This document shows positions 1 to 10,038 of a stretch of DNA of 64,000 nucleotides, piece after piece. Position numbers and translations under genes: made by a program. The DNA is from Thermomonas sp. Lineage in GTDB: Bacteria > Pseudomonadota > Gammaproteobacteria > Xanthomonadales > Xanthomonadaceae. The notes under the pieces were generated by a model that was not told the origin of the DNA, did no database searches, and was given only the letters and a program-made list of their open reading frames with translations. How positions within the stretch are numbered: the stretch's first letter is position 1; each line of letters begins with the position of its first letter. The DNA is taken from the NCBI RefSeq assembly GCF_020850895.1, contig NZ_JADZDS010000078.1:21365-85364 (forward strand), written 5' to 3'.

Positions 1-1
1 T

Positions 2-2323
2 GACGTCTGCACCGCGGTCAGCCATGCCCACGCCAACCTGATCGTCCACCGCGATCTCAAACCGTCGAACATCCTCGTCACCCCGGCCGGGCATGTGCGC
101 CTGCTCGATTTCGGCATCGCCAAGCTGCTGGATGCCGAGCCGGTCCCGGTCGAACAGACCCGCACCGGTGTGCGCACCTTCACCCTGCACTACGCAGCGC
201 CGGAACAGATCCGGGGCGAGCCGGTGACGACCATGACCGACGTCTATTCGCTCGGGGTCGTGCTCTACGAACTGCTGACCGGCAGCAAACCCTATCGACT
301 CAAGCGCGAGACCGACGCCGAGTGGGAAGAAGCGATCATCGAAGGCGAGCCCATGCGGCCTTCGCTGGCAGCCGCCCGGGCAGCGGTCGAGCAGGTTCGG
401 CCATACACCCCGGCCCGGCTTGCCAAGTTACTGTCCGGCGACCTCGACAACATCGTCCTCAAGGCGCTGGCCAAGGCACCTTCTCAGCGCTATTCGTCGG
501 CCGAAGCACTGTCGCAGGACCTGCTCAGCTACCAGAATGGGCGGCCCGTCATCGCACGCGGCGAGAGCGTCAGCTACCGCATGCGCAAATACATTTATCG
601 GCATCGCTGGGGACTGGCGACCACCGCAGCCATCCTCGTCGTGCTGGTGTCTGCGCTCGGCCTGGTGAGCTGGCAAGCACAGCGCGCCCTGCGCGAAGCC
701 AATCGCGCACAAGCCATGCAGCATTTCGTCACCGAACTGTTCGAGGACGCCGGCAGTTCGGCCAACACGCCCATTGACGTCCGCAGCCTGCTGGACATGG
801 GCATCCTGCGCGGCGAGCGCAGCCTCGCGCGGCAGCCGCAGGCTCGCGCCGAACTCTATGGCGTCGTCGCACGGCTGCGCCTGGGGCTGGGCGATTACCG
901 CGAAGCCGGAGACTTGCTGGAGCGCCAATCTCGGCTGCTCGCGCAACTGCCGGATGCGCCCGACGGCCTGCGGCTGGAGGCCGCAACCCTGCGTGGAAAC
1001 GTCCACCAGCAGTTGGGCGAGTCCGCCCAATGCACCCTCCAGATGCAGCCACTGGAACCCTCGGCACGCCGCAATGAACTGCAGCTTGCGCTGGTGGTGG
1101 CCGGCTTCTACTCGCAGCTGGGACGATGCCATCGCGACCAAGGCGAAGCTGACGCGGCAAGACGGCTGTTTACCAGCGCACTGGAATTGCGGCGCAAGGA
1201 GGACGATGTTGGCGGCGTTGCCGAAGCCAGACTCGACTTGGCCATCCTGCAATCCGATGCCGGCCGGCCCGAGGAGGCAATCCGCACGCTCAAGTTGGCG
1301 CTGGACCAGCTCCGTCAGCGCGCCGGCGACCACCATCCGATGGCCATCGACATGCGTCGCGCGCTGTGCATGCTGGAACGCGCAACCGACGCACTCGACG
1401 ACGCCCTGCGCGATTGCCGCGCTTCACTTGCGCTGGCCCAGGAATTGCACGGACGCAGCCACCGCACCACCATCGACGCCAGCCGCCAGCTGGCCGCGCT
1501 GTACGTGGACCTTGGCCGGTTCAACGAAGCGGAAGTGATCTTCCTCGACACCACGGCCTGGATGCGCACTCGACTCGACCCCAACCATCCCGACATGGCG
1601 CGCGCCTACAACAGCCTTGCCATCGTCGCCTGGGAGCGTGGCGATATCGAGCGCGCACTGCGTTTCCAGCGGCAGGCCGTGGCTGCCTGGCGCAAGTCCG
1701 GAAACCCCGTGGCGATTGCCAATGGACTCTACAACCTCGCCATGATCCTGCACGATGCCCGACACGAACGCGAAGCACTGGAACCGGTGCTGGAATCGAT
1801 CCAGCTGCGCGCCCGTCAGTTCGGCGTGGACAACGGGCTGGTCGGCGATGGTGAGCGCCTGCGCGGTGAGATCCTTGCTGCGTTGGGCGAACGCACGGCG
1901 GCGCGTGCCGCCCTTGAACAGGCCGTGAGGATCACCTCCCGGGATTACCGCACCGGCCATTCCCATACCCGCCGCGCCGAGATTTCGCTGGAACGCTTGC
2001 GCGCACAGGACGGCGACAGTGCCGCCATTGCCCAACTGGTCACGCAAAGCCAACGCAACCAAGGTGACATCGAACAGCACAAGGCCTCTTGGCTGGCCGG
2101 GGCCTATGCGGCCGAAGCGCAGTGCCGCGACGATGACGCCGTCCTTGCCACCGCGCAATTGGATGCATTGCTGATCCAGGTCCACAGTGCGCTGCCCGAA
2201 GGTGGCGCAGTGCCACGCCAGATCAAGCAGATCCGCGATACCTGCGCACGGTCGGCGGCCACTCCGAAGCCGGTCGCTGCGCGACAGGATCCGGCGCGCA
2301 GCGCACGTCCCGCACAGCGCTGA
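2..2323 (+). CDS. Serine/threonine protein kinase with TPR-like C-terminus (5' end outside window)
   Basis: Eukaryotic-type (Hanks) protein kinase, truncated by the window edge. The frame is open from base 2, upstream of the GTG the ORF track uses, and encodes the catalytic loop HRDLKPSN, then LLDFGIA (Mg-binding DFG), the APEQIRG activation-segment motif and DVYSLGVVLYELLTG. The Gly-rich loop and the ATP-binding Lys must lie outside the window. The kinase domain is followed by a single membrane segment (GLATTAAILVVLVSALGLV) and about 500 residues of alpha-helical repeats with TPR character, probably periplasmic and protein-binding. This kinase-TM-TPR layout is common in Xanthomonadaceae. Substrate unknown. 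The gene stops at a TGA and converges on tdk. Confidence 0.9.
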   Translation, partial: DVCTAVSHAHANLIVHRDLKPSNILVTPAGHVRLLDFGIAKLLDAEPVPVEQTRTGVRTFTLHYAAPEQIRGEPVTTMTDVYSLGVVLYELLTGSKPYRLKRETDAEWEEAIIEGEPMRPSLAAARAAVEQVRPYTPARLAKLLSGDLDNIVLKALAKAPSQRYSSAEALSQDLLSYQNGRPVIARGESVSYRMRKYIYRHRWGLATTAAILVVLVSALGLVSWQAQRALREANRAQAMQHFVTELFEDAGSSANTPIDVRSLLDMGILRGERSLARQPQARAELYGVVARLRLGLGDYREAGDLLERQSRLLAQLPDAPDGLRLEAATLRGNVHQQLGESAQCTLQMQPLEPSARRNELQLALVVAGFYSQLGRCHRDQGEADAARRLFTSALELRRKEDDVGGVAEARLDLAILQSDAGRPEEAIRTLKLALDQLRQRAGDHHPMAIDMRRALCMLERATDALDDALRDCRASLALAQELHGRSHRTTIDASRQLAALYVDLGRFNEAEVIFLDTTAWMRTRLDPNHPDMARAYNSLAIVAWERGDIERALRFQRQAVAAWRKSGNPVAIANGLYNLAMILHDARHEREALEPVLESIQLRARQFGVDNGLVGDGERLRGEILAALGERTAARAALEQAVRITSRDYRTGHSHTRRAEISLERLRAQDGDSAAIAQLVTQSQRNQGDIEQHKASWLAGAYAAEAQCRDDDAVLATAQLDALLIQVHSALPEGGAVPRQIKQIRDTCARSAATPKPVAARQDPARSARPAQR

Positions 2324-2402
2324 GCTTCACCCCACCGGGCAGGTACGAATGCCCGCACCGTCGACCCACTGGATCGCACAACGAGGGCTCGACCGGAATC
2401 TC

Positions 2403-2520
2403 GGGCAACGCTGATTTAGGGCAACGCTGAATTCGTCGGCGTTGCCTGCCGACCATGGACGGTCGACCGGGAATCAATCACCCAAGTGTTTGATTCCCGT
2501 GAGCAAGCTTGGCCAACACG
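2403..2520. repeat. Multi-hairpin intergenic element, copy A
   Basis: Between the convergent kinase and tdk genes. It contains hairpin GGCAACGC/GCGTTGCC (2420-2427 with 2439-2446), a short CGACC/GGTCG stem around 2450-2465, and GGGAATCAATCAC/GTGTTTGATTCCC (2469-2481 with 2486-2498). The 12-mer GGGCAACGCTGA occurs twice at the left edge (2403 and 2419). The same series of hairpins is found in inverse orientation downstream of rdgC (14191-14339), with stems differing by paired changes. No coding potential seen. Confidence 0.7.
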
Positions 2521-2575
2521 CTCCAGACACCAGCGGTCGATCAGTGCATGGCCACAGGCAGCCCATGACTGACGT

Positions 2576-3199
2576 TCATTCCAGGGGCAGTGGCACCTGC
2601 AGCGGCTCGATGGTGCCTTCGCCGCGTAGCGCCTTCTTGAATTCGGCACGCGACACCGAGATGTAGCGCTCATTGCCGCCGATCTCCACCTGCGGACCGT
2701 CGCACACTGCACGACCGCTTTCATCCACCCGCATGTTCATGGTGGCCTTCTTGCCACTGTGGCAGATGGTCTTGATCTCCGACAGCTCGTCGGCCCAAGC
2801 CAACAGGTACTGGCTGCCTTCGAACAACTCGCCGCGAAAATCGGTGCGCAGCCCGTAGCACAGCACCGGGATCTTCAGCACATCGACCACTTCGGAGAGC
2901 TGCCAGACCTGCGGCTTGGTGAGGAACTGCGCTTCGTCCACCAGTACGCAGTGCAGACGACCATGGGCGGCGATGTCGGCCTCAACGAGCGCCTGCAGGT
3001 CGGTCTCGCGCTCGAACACGATGCCCGGCGCACGCAGACCGATCCGTGAGGCCACGGTGCCGGCCCCGGCGCGGTCGTCCAGCCGCGGGGTCAGGATCGC
3101 CACCCGCATCCCGCGCTCACGGTAGTTGTAGGCGCTTTGCAGCAAGGTCGTGGTCTTGCCGGCGTTCATCGCCGAGAAGTAGAAATAGAGCTTGGCCAT
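2576..3199 (-). CDS. tdk: Thymidine kinase (type II, TK1-like)
   Basis: Phosphorylates thymidine to dTMP with ATP in the pyrimidine salvage pathway; cytosolic. 207 residues, close to E. coli Tdk (about 205). P-loop SAMNAGKTT near residues 9-17, VLVDEAQFL (Walker B and catalytic region), [15 protein letters not shown], and the lasso/substrate motif [12 protein letters not shown] are all present. From recalled E. coli Tdk, the zinc ligands lie in ICFCG and SVCRKH; here those segments read ICHSG and SVSRAE, so only one of the four expected ligands remains. The gene starts 62 bp from the rep ATG, in divergent orientation. Confidence 0.95.
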   Translation of the reverse strand: MAKLYFYFSAMNAGKTTTLLQSAYNYRERGMRVAILTPRLDDRAGAGTVASRIGLRAPGIVFERETDLQALVEADIAAHGRLHCVLVDEAQFLTKPQVWQLSEVVDVLKIPVLCYGLRTDFRGELFEGSQYLLAWADELSEIKTICHSGKKATMNMRVDESGRAVCDGPQVEIGGNERYISVSRAEFKKALRGEGTIEPLQVPLPLE

Positions 3200-3260
3200 G
3201 CACGGATTCTACCCGCGCACAAGGCTGGAACCGCGACCAGCCAGCATCGACAATGGCCGC

Positions 3261-5270
3261 ATGCACCACGCTGCCCTGCACGGCCTCAACCCTCCGCAGC
3301 AACAGGCCGTCCTCCATGTCGAAGGCCCGCTGCTGGTGCTGGCCGGCGCCGGCAGCGGCAAGACCCGCGTCATCGTCGAGAAGATCGCGCACCTGGTGCA
3401 GTCCGGGCGCTATCCGGCCAAGCGTATCGCCGCCATCACCTTCACCAACAAATCCGCGCGCGAGATGCGCGAGCGCGTGGCCCGGCGCATCAAGGGCGAG
3501 GCCGCGCAGGAACTCACTGTCTGCACCTTCCACGCGCTGGGCCTGAAGATCCTGCAGATCGAGCACGCCAAGCTCGGCCTGCGGCGCGGCTTCTCGATCT
3601 TCGACGCCGACGATTCCAGCGCCCAGATCAAGGACCTGCTGCCCGCCGGCAGCAAGCCCGATGTGATCGAGGCGATGAAGCAATTGATCAGCCGCGCCAA
3701 GAACGCGGCGCTGTCGCCCGAGCAGGCGCTCGAAGCCGCACGCAGCCCGCGCGAACGTGAAGCAGCGGCGCTGTATGCGCGTTACCAGCAGCGGCTGGCG
3801 TCGTTCAATGCGGTGGATTTCGACGATCTGATCCGGCTGCCATTGCAGTTGCTCGAATCCGATGACGAGGCGCGGGCCGGCTGGCGTGAGCGCATCGGTT
3901 ACCTGCTGGTCGACGAATGCCAGGACAGCAATGACGCCCAGTACCGCCTGCTGAAGGCGCTTGCGGGCGAGGCGGGCCAGTTCACCTGCGTCGGCGATGA
4001 CGACCAGAGCATCTACGCATGGCGCGGTGCCAATCCCGACAACCTGATGACCTTGGGCAGCGATTATCCGGCGCTGCGCATCATCAAGCTGGAGCAGAAC
4101 TACCGCTGCTCCAGCCGCGTCCTGCGCGCCGCCAATGCGCTGATCGCGCACAACCCGCACGAACATCCGAAGACCCTGTGGAGCAACGCCGCCGACGGCG
4201 AGCGCATCCGCGTCTGGGAATGTCGCGATGCCGGCCACGAGGCCGACAAGGTCGCCGCCGAGATCCAGTTCACTGCACGCAAGCACGCCGTCGTCGATGA
4301 CGTTCCGCCGTGGAGCGACTTCTGCATCCTGTTCCGCGGCAACCACCAGAGCCGCGCGCTGGAGAAATCGCTGCAACTGCTGCGCATTCCCTACCACCTG
4401 TCCGGCGGCACCGCCTTCCTCGACCGCGGCGAGGTCAAGGACGCGCTGGCCTGGCTGCGGCTGTTGGCCAATCCCGAGGACGACGCCGCCTTCCTGCGCG
4501 CGGTGCAATCGCCCAACCGTGGCGTCGGTGCCACGACACTGGCCAAGCTCGGCGAAATGGCCGCGCACGCGCACCTGCCGCTGGCACGCGCCGCCGAATC
4601 GATCAGCCTGTGCAAGCAATTGCCCGCGCGTACGGGCAATGCCCTGCAAGGCTTCAACGATATCGTCCACAGCCTGCGCAAGGCCGCGCATGTGTTGCCG
4701 CCTGCCGAACTGGTGCGCAAGCTCAACGAAGACTCCGGCTTGTTGACTGCGCTGCGTGCGCAATGCAAGGGCGATGCGCAATTCCAATCACGTCGACGCA
4801 ATCTCGACGAACTGGCGGATTGGTTCGATGGCCCGAAGACCTCTGGACCGGGTGACCTTGCCGCCGCGCTGGCCTTGCTGTCGCATGCCGACAAGGGCGA
4901 TGCCGGCAACCAGGTCCGGCTGATGTCCTTGCATGCGGCGAAAGGGCTGGAATTCCGCTTCGTGTTCATCGTCGGCGTGGAAGACGGCAACCTGCCGCAC
5001 GAGGCGAGCATTGAAGAAGGCCGCCTCGACGAGGAGCGCCGCCTGTTCTACGTCGGCATCACCCGCGCCAAGGAACGCTTGTGGCTGTCACATGCGAAGG
5101 AAGCCCAGCGCTGGGGCGACAAACTGCGGCTGCAGCCGAGCCGCTTCATCGACGAACTGCCGGCCGCGGAACTGCAGCGTGACGGTGCCGATCCGGAGGC
5201 CGACGCCGAACAGAAAAACGAACGCCGGCGCATGGCGATCGAGGATATTCGCGCATTGTTGGCCAAATAG
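3261..5270 (+). CDS. rep: ATP-dependent DNA helicase Rep
   Basis: UvrD/Rep-type 3'-5' superfamily 1 helicase that helps replication forks pass obstacles. 669 residues from the chosen start (E. coli Rep is about 673). Walker A GAGSGKT at residues 29-35, motif II VDECQDSN, GDDDQSIYAWRGA, EQNYRC (motif IV), and the C-terminal VGITRAKERLWLSHA are intact. The ORF track starts at 3192 inside the tdk start region; the ATG at 3261 gives the usual N-terminus just ahead of LNPPQQQAV and leaves a promoter gap to tdk, so I prefer it. Confidence 0.95.
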   Translation: MHHAALHGLNPPQQQAVLHVEGPLLVLAGAGSGKTRVIVEKIAHLVQSGRYPAKRIAAITFTNKSAREMRERVARRIKGEAAQELTVCTFHALGLKILQIEHAKLGLRRGFSIFDADDSSAQIKDLLPAGSKPDVIEAMKQLISRAKNAALSPEQALEAARSPREREAAALYARYQQRLASFNAVDFDDLIRLPLQLLESDDEARAGWRERIGYLLVDECQDSNDAQYRLLKALAGEAGQFTCVGDDDQSIYAWRGANPDNLMTLGSDYPALRIIKLEQNYRCSSRVLRAANALIAHNPHEHPKTLWSNAADGERIRVWECRDAGHEADKVAAEIQFTARKHAVVDDVPPWSDFCILFRGNHQSRALEKSLQLLRIPYHLSGGTAFLDRGEVKDALAWLRLLANPEDDAAFLRAVQSPNRGVGATTLAKLGEMAAHAHLPLARAAESISLCKQLPARTGNALQGFNDIVHSLRKAAHVLPPAELVRKLNEDSGLLTALRAQCKGDAQFQSRRRNLDELADWFDGPKTSGPGDLAAALALLSHADKGDAGNQVRLMSLHAAKGLEFRFVFIVGVEDGNLPHEASIEEGRLDEERRLFYVGITRAKERLWLSHAKEAQRWGDKLRLQPSRFIDELPAAELQRDGADPEADAEQKNERRRMAIEDIRALLAK

Positions 5271-5323
5271 GACCGCCCGCGCCGACTCGCTACACTGCGG
5301 GAAGCAAACCCTGGAGTCGACCC

Positions 5324-6157
5324 ATGCGCCGCCTGCTCGCCGTCGTCCTCGTCACCCTGCTCACGGCCTGTACCGCGCCGGCGCTGCGCCCGGATGCCGC
5401 GGCCTCCGAGGTGCGCGATATCACCGATCTTGCAGCGGTCGCACCGGCGTTTGCGGAAAGCCACGCACGCACCTTGCTGGTGCTCGACATCGACGACACC
5501 CTGTTGACCTCGGAGGGCTTCTACGGCAGCGACACCTGGTACGAATGGCAGAGCAAACTGCCTGCCAGCGACCCGGACAAGCTGCCCTGCATCTTTTCCC
5601 TGATCGCCCTCAATTACGAAGCCGGCACCCAGTTGCCGACCCAGCCCGATGGCCCCGCGCTGATCAATGCCATCCATGCCGACAAGCTGCTGCTGACCTC
5701 GCGCAGCGCGTTCTACCGCGGTGGCACCCTGCGCACGCTGGCCAGCGCGGGCTACGCACTCCCGGCGATGCTTGGCGGCATCAGCGAAGGTCGCAGCTGG
5801 GATTTCCGCAAAGCGCCCGACGCCAAGCCGATGCGGGTGGTCTACGACCAGGGCCTGTTCATGACCACCGGGCAGGACAAGGGCAAGGTCCTGCTCGATC
5901 TGTTCCGCGAACTGCGCATCCACTACGACCGCGTGGTGCTGGTCGATGACGGCCAGCAGAACATCGACAATATGCGCGCCGCCCTGCTCAACGCCGGCAT
6001 CGATTATCTCGGCCTGCACTACGTGCACGTCGACAAATCCGTTACCCCCGAACGGATCGCCGCTGCGCGCGCCGGCTGGCAACACTGGCGCAGCTTGCTG
6101 GAGGCCAACTACCCGCATCGCCTGCAGGCGATGGAGCAGGGCAAGTGCAACGAGTGA
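5324..6157 (+). CDS. HAD-like lipoprotein, DUF2608 type
   Basis: 277 residues. N-terminal signal with lipobox LLTAC (Cys16), so probably a lipoprotein. The HAD nucleophile motif DIDDT at residues 55-59 is followed by LLTSEGF, and a later VLVDDGQQNIDNM resembles the HAD motif with paired acidic residues. This arrangement fits the DUF2608 family of secreted HAD-like proteins, some of which are acid phosphatases; substrate unknown. It lies 53 bp after rep on the same strand and may be co-transcribed. Confidence 0.75.
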   Translation: MRRLLAVVLVTLLTACTAPALRPDAAASEVRDITDLAAVAPAFAESHARTLLVLDIDDTLLTSEGFYGSDTWYEWQSKLPASDPDKLPCIFSLIALNYEAGTQLPTQPDGPALINAIHADKLLLTSRSAFYRGGTLRTLASAGYALPAMLGGISEGRSWDFRKAPDAKPMRVVYDQGLFMTTGQDKGKVLLDLFRELRIHYDRVVLVDDGQQNIDNMRAALLNAGIDYLGLHYVHVDKSVTPERIAAARAGWQHWRSLLEANYPHRLQAMEQGKCNE

Positions 6158-6250
6158 GCGGCGTCCAGCCTTGGCTGCTGAACACCGAGTGCGTTGCTTG
6201 ATCCGGCAGCGGCTTGCGCGATGCCCCGCCCAGCCACGACACTCGCTTGC

Positions 6251-7207
6251 ATGACCGGCCCGGACCACCTCCGAACCGCGCCCCGATTTGCACTGCTGTT
6301 GTGCGGTGCGTTGGTCCTATCTTGGCTGTCAGGCTGCCGACCAACGCCGGAAACCGCCGCAACCGATGCATCCGGTCTGCGCAATGCCGCCGCCGAACGC
6401 CCGGTCGATGCCGTGCTTGTGCTGCGCGACCGCCTGCTGGCGCGCGACGGTGCCGGCTTTGCGCACGTGGCCCTGCCGCCTGCGCTGCACGCACAGGTGG
6501 AAACCGCCTGGCGCGCTGGCCGCAGCCGCTGGCCACTGGAGGAATTGCCGCTGGATGGCGACATTCCGCGCATGCTTGCCGCATTGCAGGAGCCCGGTGC
6601 AACGCGCAGCCTGATGGACAGCTTCCATCGCCAGTTCGCTGGGGCCGATGGCGACATCGACCAAGCCGTGCGGACGCTGGTCGTGTTCGGTCGCAGTTAC
6701 CTGCAAAAGGACCCGGACTACAACGACGAACAGCGCAAGCACATCGACCAGGCAATGATGGCACTGGGCGATTGGGCGCTGGCCGCGCCCTTGTCCGATC
6801 CGAACCGCGCACAACACCTGTTCTCGGCACTTGCTGCGTCCGCCACGCGCACGGGTATCGACGGTCGCCACGCGAAGACAGATCTTGCGCGGCTCGGAAT
6901 GACGGCCGGACTCGCCCGGCTGTCGCGCTTCTACGCCACCTTGCTTACCCAGATGCGCCTGCAATACGGCCTGGATTTCGACGCCAGCCTGCGCAGCGCG
7001 CAGGTGAGCCTGCTGCAGCAGACCGGTGACACCGCGCGGCTGCGCCTGCAATACCAATTCGCCGGCCAGCCAGTCGATGCCATCATCCCGGTGGTGCGCA
7101 TCGACGGGCACTGGTACCTCGCCGACTACGTGGCCGATGCGCGGCGTTCGCTGGCCAGCCCGCCCGCCGTCGCCGTGCCCTCGGCCGCACCACCGCCAAA
7201 ACCGTGA
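6251..7207 (+). CDS. Putative lipoprotein of unknown function
   Basis: 318 residues from the ATG at 6251. The start is chosen because it places a signal peptide and lipobox (LSWLSGC, Cys29) at the N-terminus, which the longer ORF would bury. The mature part is mostly helical and ends in a Pro/Ala-rich tail. The C-terminal half (residues about 240-300) has an alternating pattern ending HWYLADYVADA, reminiscent of small envelope-domain folds, but I do not recognise the family. It is 68 bp upstream of plsB on the same strand. Confidence 0.7.
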   Translation: MTGPDHLRTAPRFALLLCGALVLSWLSGCRPTPETAATDASGLRNAAAERPVDAVLVLRDRLLARDGAGFAHVALPPALHAQVETAWRAGRSRWPLEELPLDGDIPRMLAALQEPGATRSLMDSFHRQFAGADGDIDQAVRTLVVFGRSYLQKDPDYNDEQRKHIDQAMMALGDWALAAPLSDPNRAQHLFSALAASATRTGIDGRHAKTDLARLGMTAGLARLSRFYATLLTQMRLQYGLDFDASLRSAQVSLLQQTGDTARLRLQYQFAGQPVDAIIPVVRIDGHWYLADYVADARRSLASPPAVAVPSAAPPPKP

Positions 7208-7275
7208 CCGCGGTCGCAATTCCCGTGGCGGCCTGAACCCACGGCCAGAAGCGCCACGCGGGGCGCTCGGCCATA

Positions 7276-10032
7276 ATGAAGACGATGCCCGATCCCCAAT
7301 CTCCCCAGCAGGTGGGTCTGTTCGATCAGACCAACGCCACGACGCCAGTGTCGTCCGGCACCGAGACGATCCCTGCAAGCGAGGCCAACGCCCCGGCCAC
7401 ACCGGAGGTGCCGTTGCCGCTGCCCGGGTTTCTCGCTGAATCCACGCCGCCAACAGGCACTGGCAACGCGGAAGATCCCGCCGCCGCGCACGCTGCCGCA
7501 CCCCAGCCCATCAGGGCACGCACGCCCCTGTGGGCGAGCCTGTTGGGTTGGCTGCTCGATCCCTGGCTCAAGCTCGATATCGGCAATGGTGCGCAGGTCA
7601 CGATCGATCCGGAACGCCCGATCTGCTACGTGCTGGAAGATTACGGCCTGTCCAATGCGCTGATCCTGCAGCGCGCCTGCCGCGAATCCGGGCTGCCCGC
7701 ACCGCTGCAGCCAATCACCGGCGATCTGCTGGGCCGCAAGCGTGCGTATGTCGCGCTGTCGCGCCGCCATTCCAATGCCTTGGGCCTGCTGCCGGGCGCC
7801 GAACACAGGACCCATTCCGGCTCGCTGGCTCGGCTGCTGCAAGCGCATCGCGACAACCCGACGCTGGACGTGCAATTGGTGCCGGTGTCGATCTTCGTGG
7901 GCCAGGCGCCCAAACGCACCAGTGGCTGGTTCAGCGTGCTGTTCTCGGAAAACTGGGCCCTGGTCGGCCGCTTCCGACGCCTGCTGGCGGTGTTGCTGAA
8001 CGGCCGCGATACCCTCGTCCAGTTCGCGGCGCCGGTGTCCCTGCGCAGCAGCGTGGCCGAAGGTCTCGACGCCGAACGCACCGTGCGCAAGCTCTCGCGC
8101 GTGCTGCGCACCCACTTCCGGCGCGTGCGCGAAGTGGTGATCGGGCCGGACCTGTCCACCCGCCGCATGTTGGCCGACCAGGTGCTGTCCTCGCCATTGG
8201 TCAAGGAGGCGATCGACGACCAGGCCAAGCGCGAGGGCGGCAAGCAAGCGGCTGCATGGAAGAAAGCCAACGGCTACTTCTGGGAAATCGCCGCCGATTA
8301 CTCGAACACGGTGGTGCGCTCGGCCAGTTTCTTCCTGACCTCGGTCTGGAACCGCATCTACCGCGGCGTGCTGGTGCATCACCTCGACCAGTTCAAGCGG
8401 GACGCGCCCGGGCACGAAGTCATCTACGTGCCCAGTCACCGCAGCCACATGGATTACCTGCTGCTGAGCTACCTGCTCTACTCCCACGGCATCGTGGCGC
8501 CGCACATCTTCGCCGGCATCAACCTCAACCTGCCGGTGCTGGGCACCCTGCTGCGCAAGGGCGGCGCGTTCTTCGCCCGTCGCAGCTTCAAGGGCAATGC
8601 GCTGTATTCGGCGGTATTCCGCGAATACATGGCGCAGCTGGTGGCCGGCGGCTATTCGATCGAATACTTCATCGAAGGCGGGCGCTCACGCACCGGCCGT
8701 CTGCTGCAGCCCAAGGGCGGCTCGCTGGCGATGACGGTGCGCGCCTACCTGCGCCAACCCAGCCGCCCGATGCTGTTCCAGCCGGTCTACATCGGCTATG
8801 AAAAATTGATGGAGGGCAACAGTTATCTCGACGAACTGTCCGGCAAGCCGAAGGAGAAGGAGTCGATCTGGCGGGTGCTGCTGGGCATCCCCAAGGTGCT
8901 GCGCAGCAACTACGGCCAGGTGGTGGTGAACTTCGGCGAACGCATCCAGCTCAAGGACGTGCTGGCCGAGCACGCCGCCGAATGGGACGGCCAACCGATT
9001 CCCGATGACGCCAAGCCGAGCTGGTTCGCCAGCGCCATCGACGCACTGGCGCAGCGGATCCAGGTCAACGTCAACCGCGCCGCTGACGTCAATCCGATCA
9101 ACCTGCTGGCGCTGGCCCTGCTGTCGACGCCGAAGAACGCGATGGGCGAAGCCGACCTGCGTGCGCAGATCGCGCTGTCCAAGACCCTGTTGGCGGACGT
9201 GCCGTATTCGGATTGGGTGACGGTGACGCCGCACACACCAGAGCAGATCATCGCCCATGGTGAGGAGATCGGCCTGATCGAGCGCACCCCGCACCCGCTC
9301 GGCGACGTGCTTGGGGTGGAGGGCGAGAAGGCGGTGCTGCTGAGTTATTTCCGCAACAACGTCCTGCACTTGTTCACCGCCTCGGCGTGGATCGCGGTCT
9401 GCCTGCAGAACAACCGTCGCATGGGCCGGCGCCAGCTGCAGCAGATCGGTCGCTCGCTGTACCCATTCCTGCAGGCTGAGCTGTTCCTGCCCTGGAACGA
9501 AGACGAGTTTGCCGAGCGCATCGATCGCACCATCGAGGTGTTCATCCGCGAAGGCTTGTTGCAACAGGTCAGCGACGATGAAGGCGGCATCCTGCAGCGT
9601 TTCGCGGGCCAGACTGATGAAGTGTTCCGCCTGCGCGCGATCGGGCATTCACTGCAGCAGGCCTTCGAGCGCTACTACATCGCCATCAGCGTGCTGGTGA
9701 AGAACGGTTCCGGCACGCTTGGCGCCGGCGAATTGGAGAGCCTGTGCCAGCTTGCGGCGCAGCGACTGTCGCTGCTGTACGCCAACACCGCGCCGGAATT
9801 TTTCGACAAGGCACTGTTCCGCAGCTTCATCCAGAAGCTGCGTGAGATGAAACTGGTCTGGTCCAACGAAGTCAGCAAGCTCGCCTTCGACGATCGCCTG
9901 AAGGCTTGGGTCAAGGACGCCCGCGTGGTGCTGGGCCGCGAACTGCGCCACACCATCGAGAAGATCAGTCCGGATACTGGGCGCACCACCGGCGAGCATC
10001 CGGCCATGACCTCGGTCGACGCCGAGGATTGA
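7276..10032 (+). CDS. plsB: Glycerol-3-phosphate 1-O-acyltransferase PlsB
   Basis: Catalyses the first acylation of glycerol-3-phosphate in phospholipid synthesis at the inner membrane. 918 residues, longer than E. coli PlsB (807) because of an N-terminal Pro/Ala/Thr-rich extension of about 75 residues. The acyltransferase HX4D motif is HRSHMD (about residues 388-393), followed by the substrate-binding FIEGGRSRTGR near residue 465. The start ATG at 7276 precedes MPDPQSPQQ. It ends at a strong palindrome (10039-10066) shared with the convergent RCC1-like gene. Confidence 0.95.
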   Translation: MKTMPDPQSPQQVGLFDQTNATTPVSSGTETIPASEANAPATPEVPLPLPGFLAESTPPTGTGNAEDPAAAHAAAPQPIRARTPLWASLLGWLLDPWLKLDIGNGAQVTIDPERPICYVLEDYGLSNALILQRACRESGLPAPLQPITGDLLGRKRAYVALSRRHSNALGLLPGAEHRTHSGSLARLLQAHRDNPTLDVQLVPVSIFVGQAPKRTSGWFSVLFSENWALVGRFRRLLAVLLNGRDTLVQFAAPVSLRSSVAEGLDAERTVRKLSRVLRTHFRRVREVVIGPDLSTRRMLADQVLSSPLVKEAIDDQAKREGGKQAAAWKKANGYFWEIAADYSNTVVRSASFFLTSVWNRIYRGVLVHHLDQFKRDAPGHEVIYVPSHRSHMDYLLLSYLLYSHGIVAPHIFAGINLNLPVLGTLLRKGGAFFARRSFKGNALYSAVFREYMAQLVAGGYSIEYFIEGGRSRTGRLLQPKGGSLAMTVRAYLRQPSRPMLFQPVYIGYEKLMEGNSYLDELSGKPKEKESIWRVLLGIPKVLRSNYGQVVVNFGERIQLKDVLAEHAAEWDGQPIPDDAKPSWFASAIDALAQRIQVNVNRAADVNPINLLALALLSTPKNAMGEADLRAQIALSKTLLADVPYSDWVTVTPHTPEQIIAHGEEIGLIERTPHPLGDVLGVEGEKAVLLSYFRNNVLHLFTASAWIAVCLQNNRRMGRRQLQQIGRSLYPFLQAELFLPWNEDEFAERIDRTIEVFIREGLLQQVSDDEGGILQRFAGQTDEVFRLRAIGHSLQQAFERYYIAISVLVKNGSGTLGAGELESLCQLAAQRLSLLYANTAPEFFDKALFRSFIQKLREMKLVWSNEVSKLAFDDRLKAWVKDARVVLGRELRHTIEKISPDTGRTTGEHPAMTSVDAED

Positions 10033-10038
10033 ACAAGC

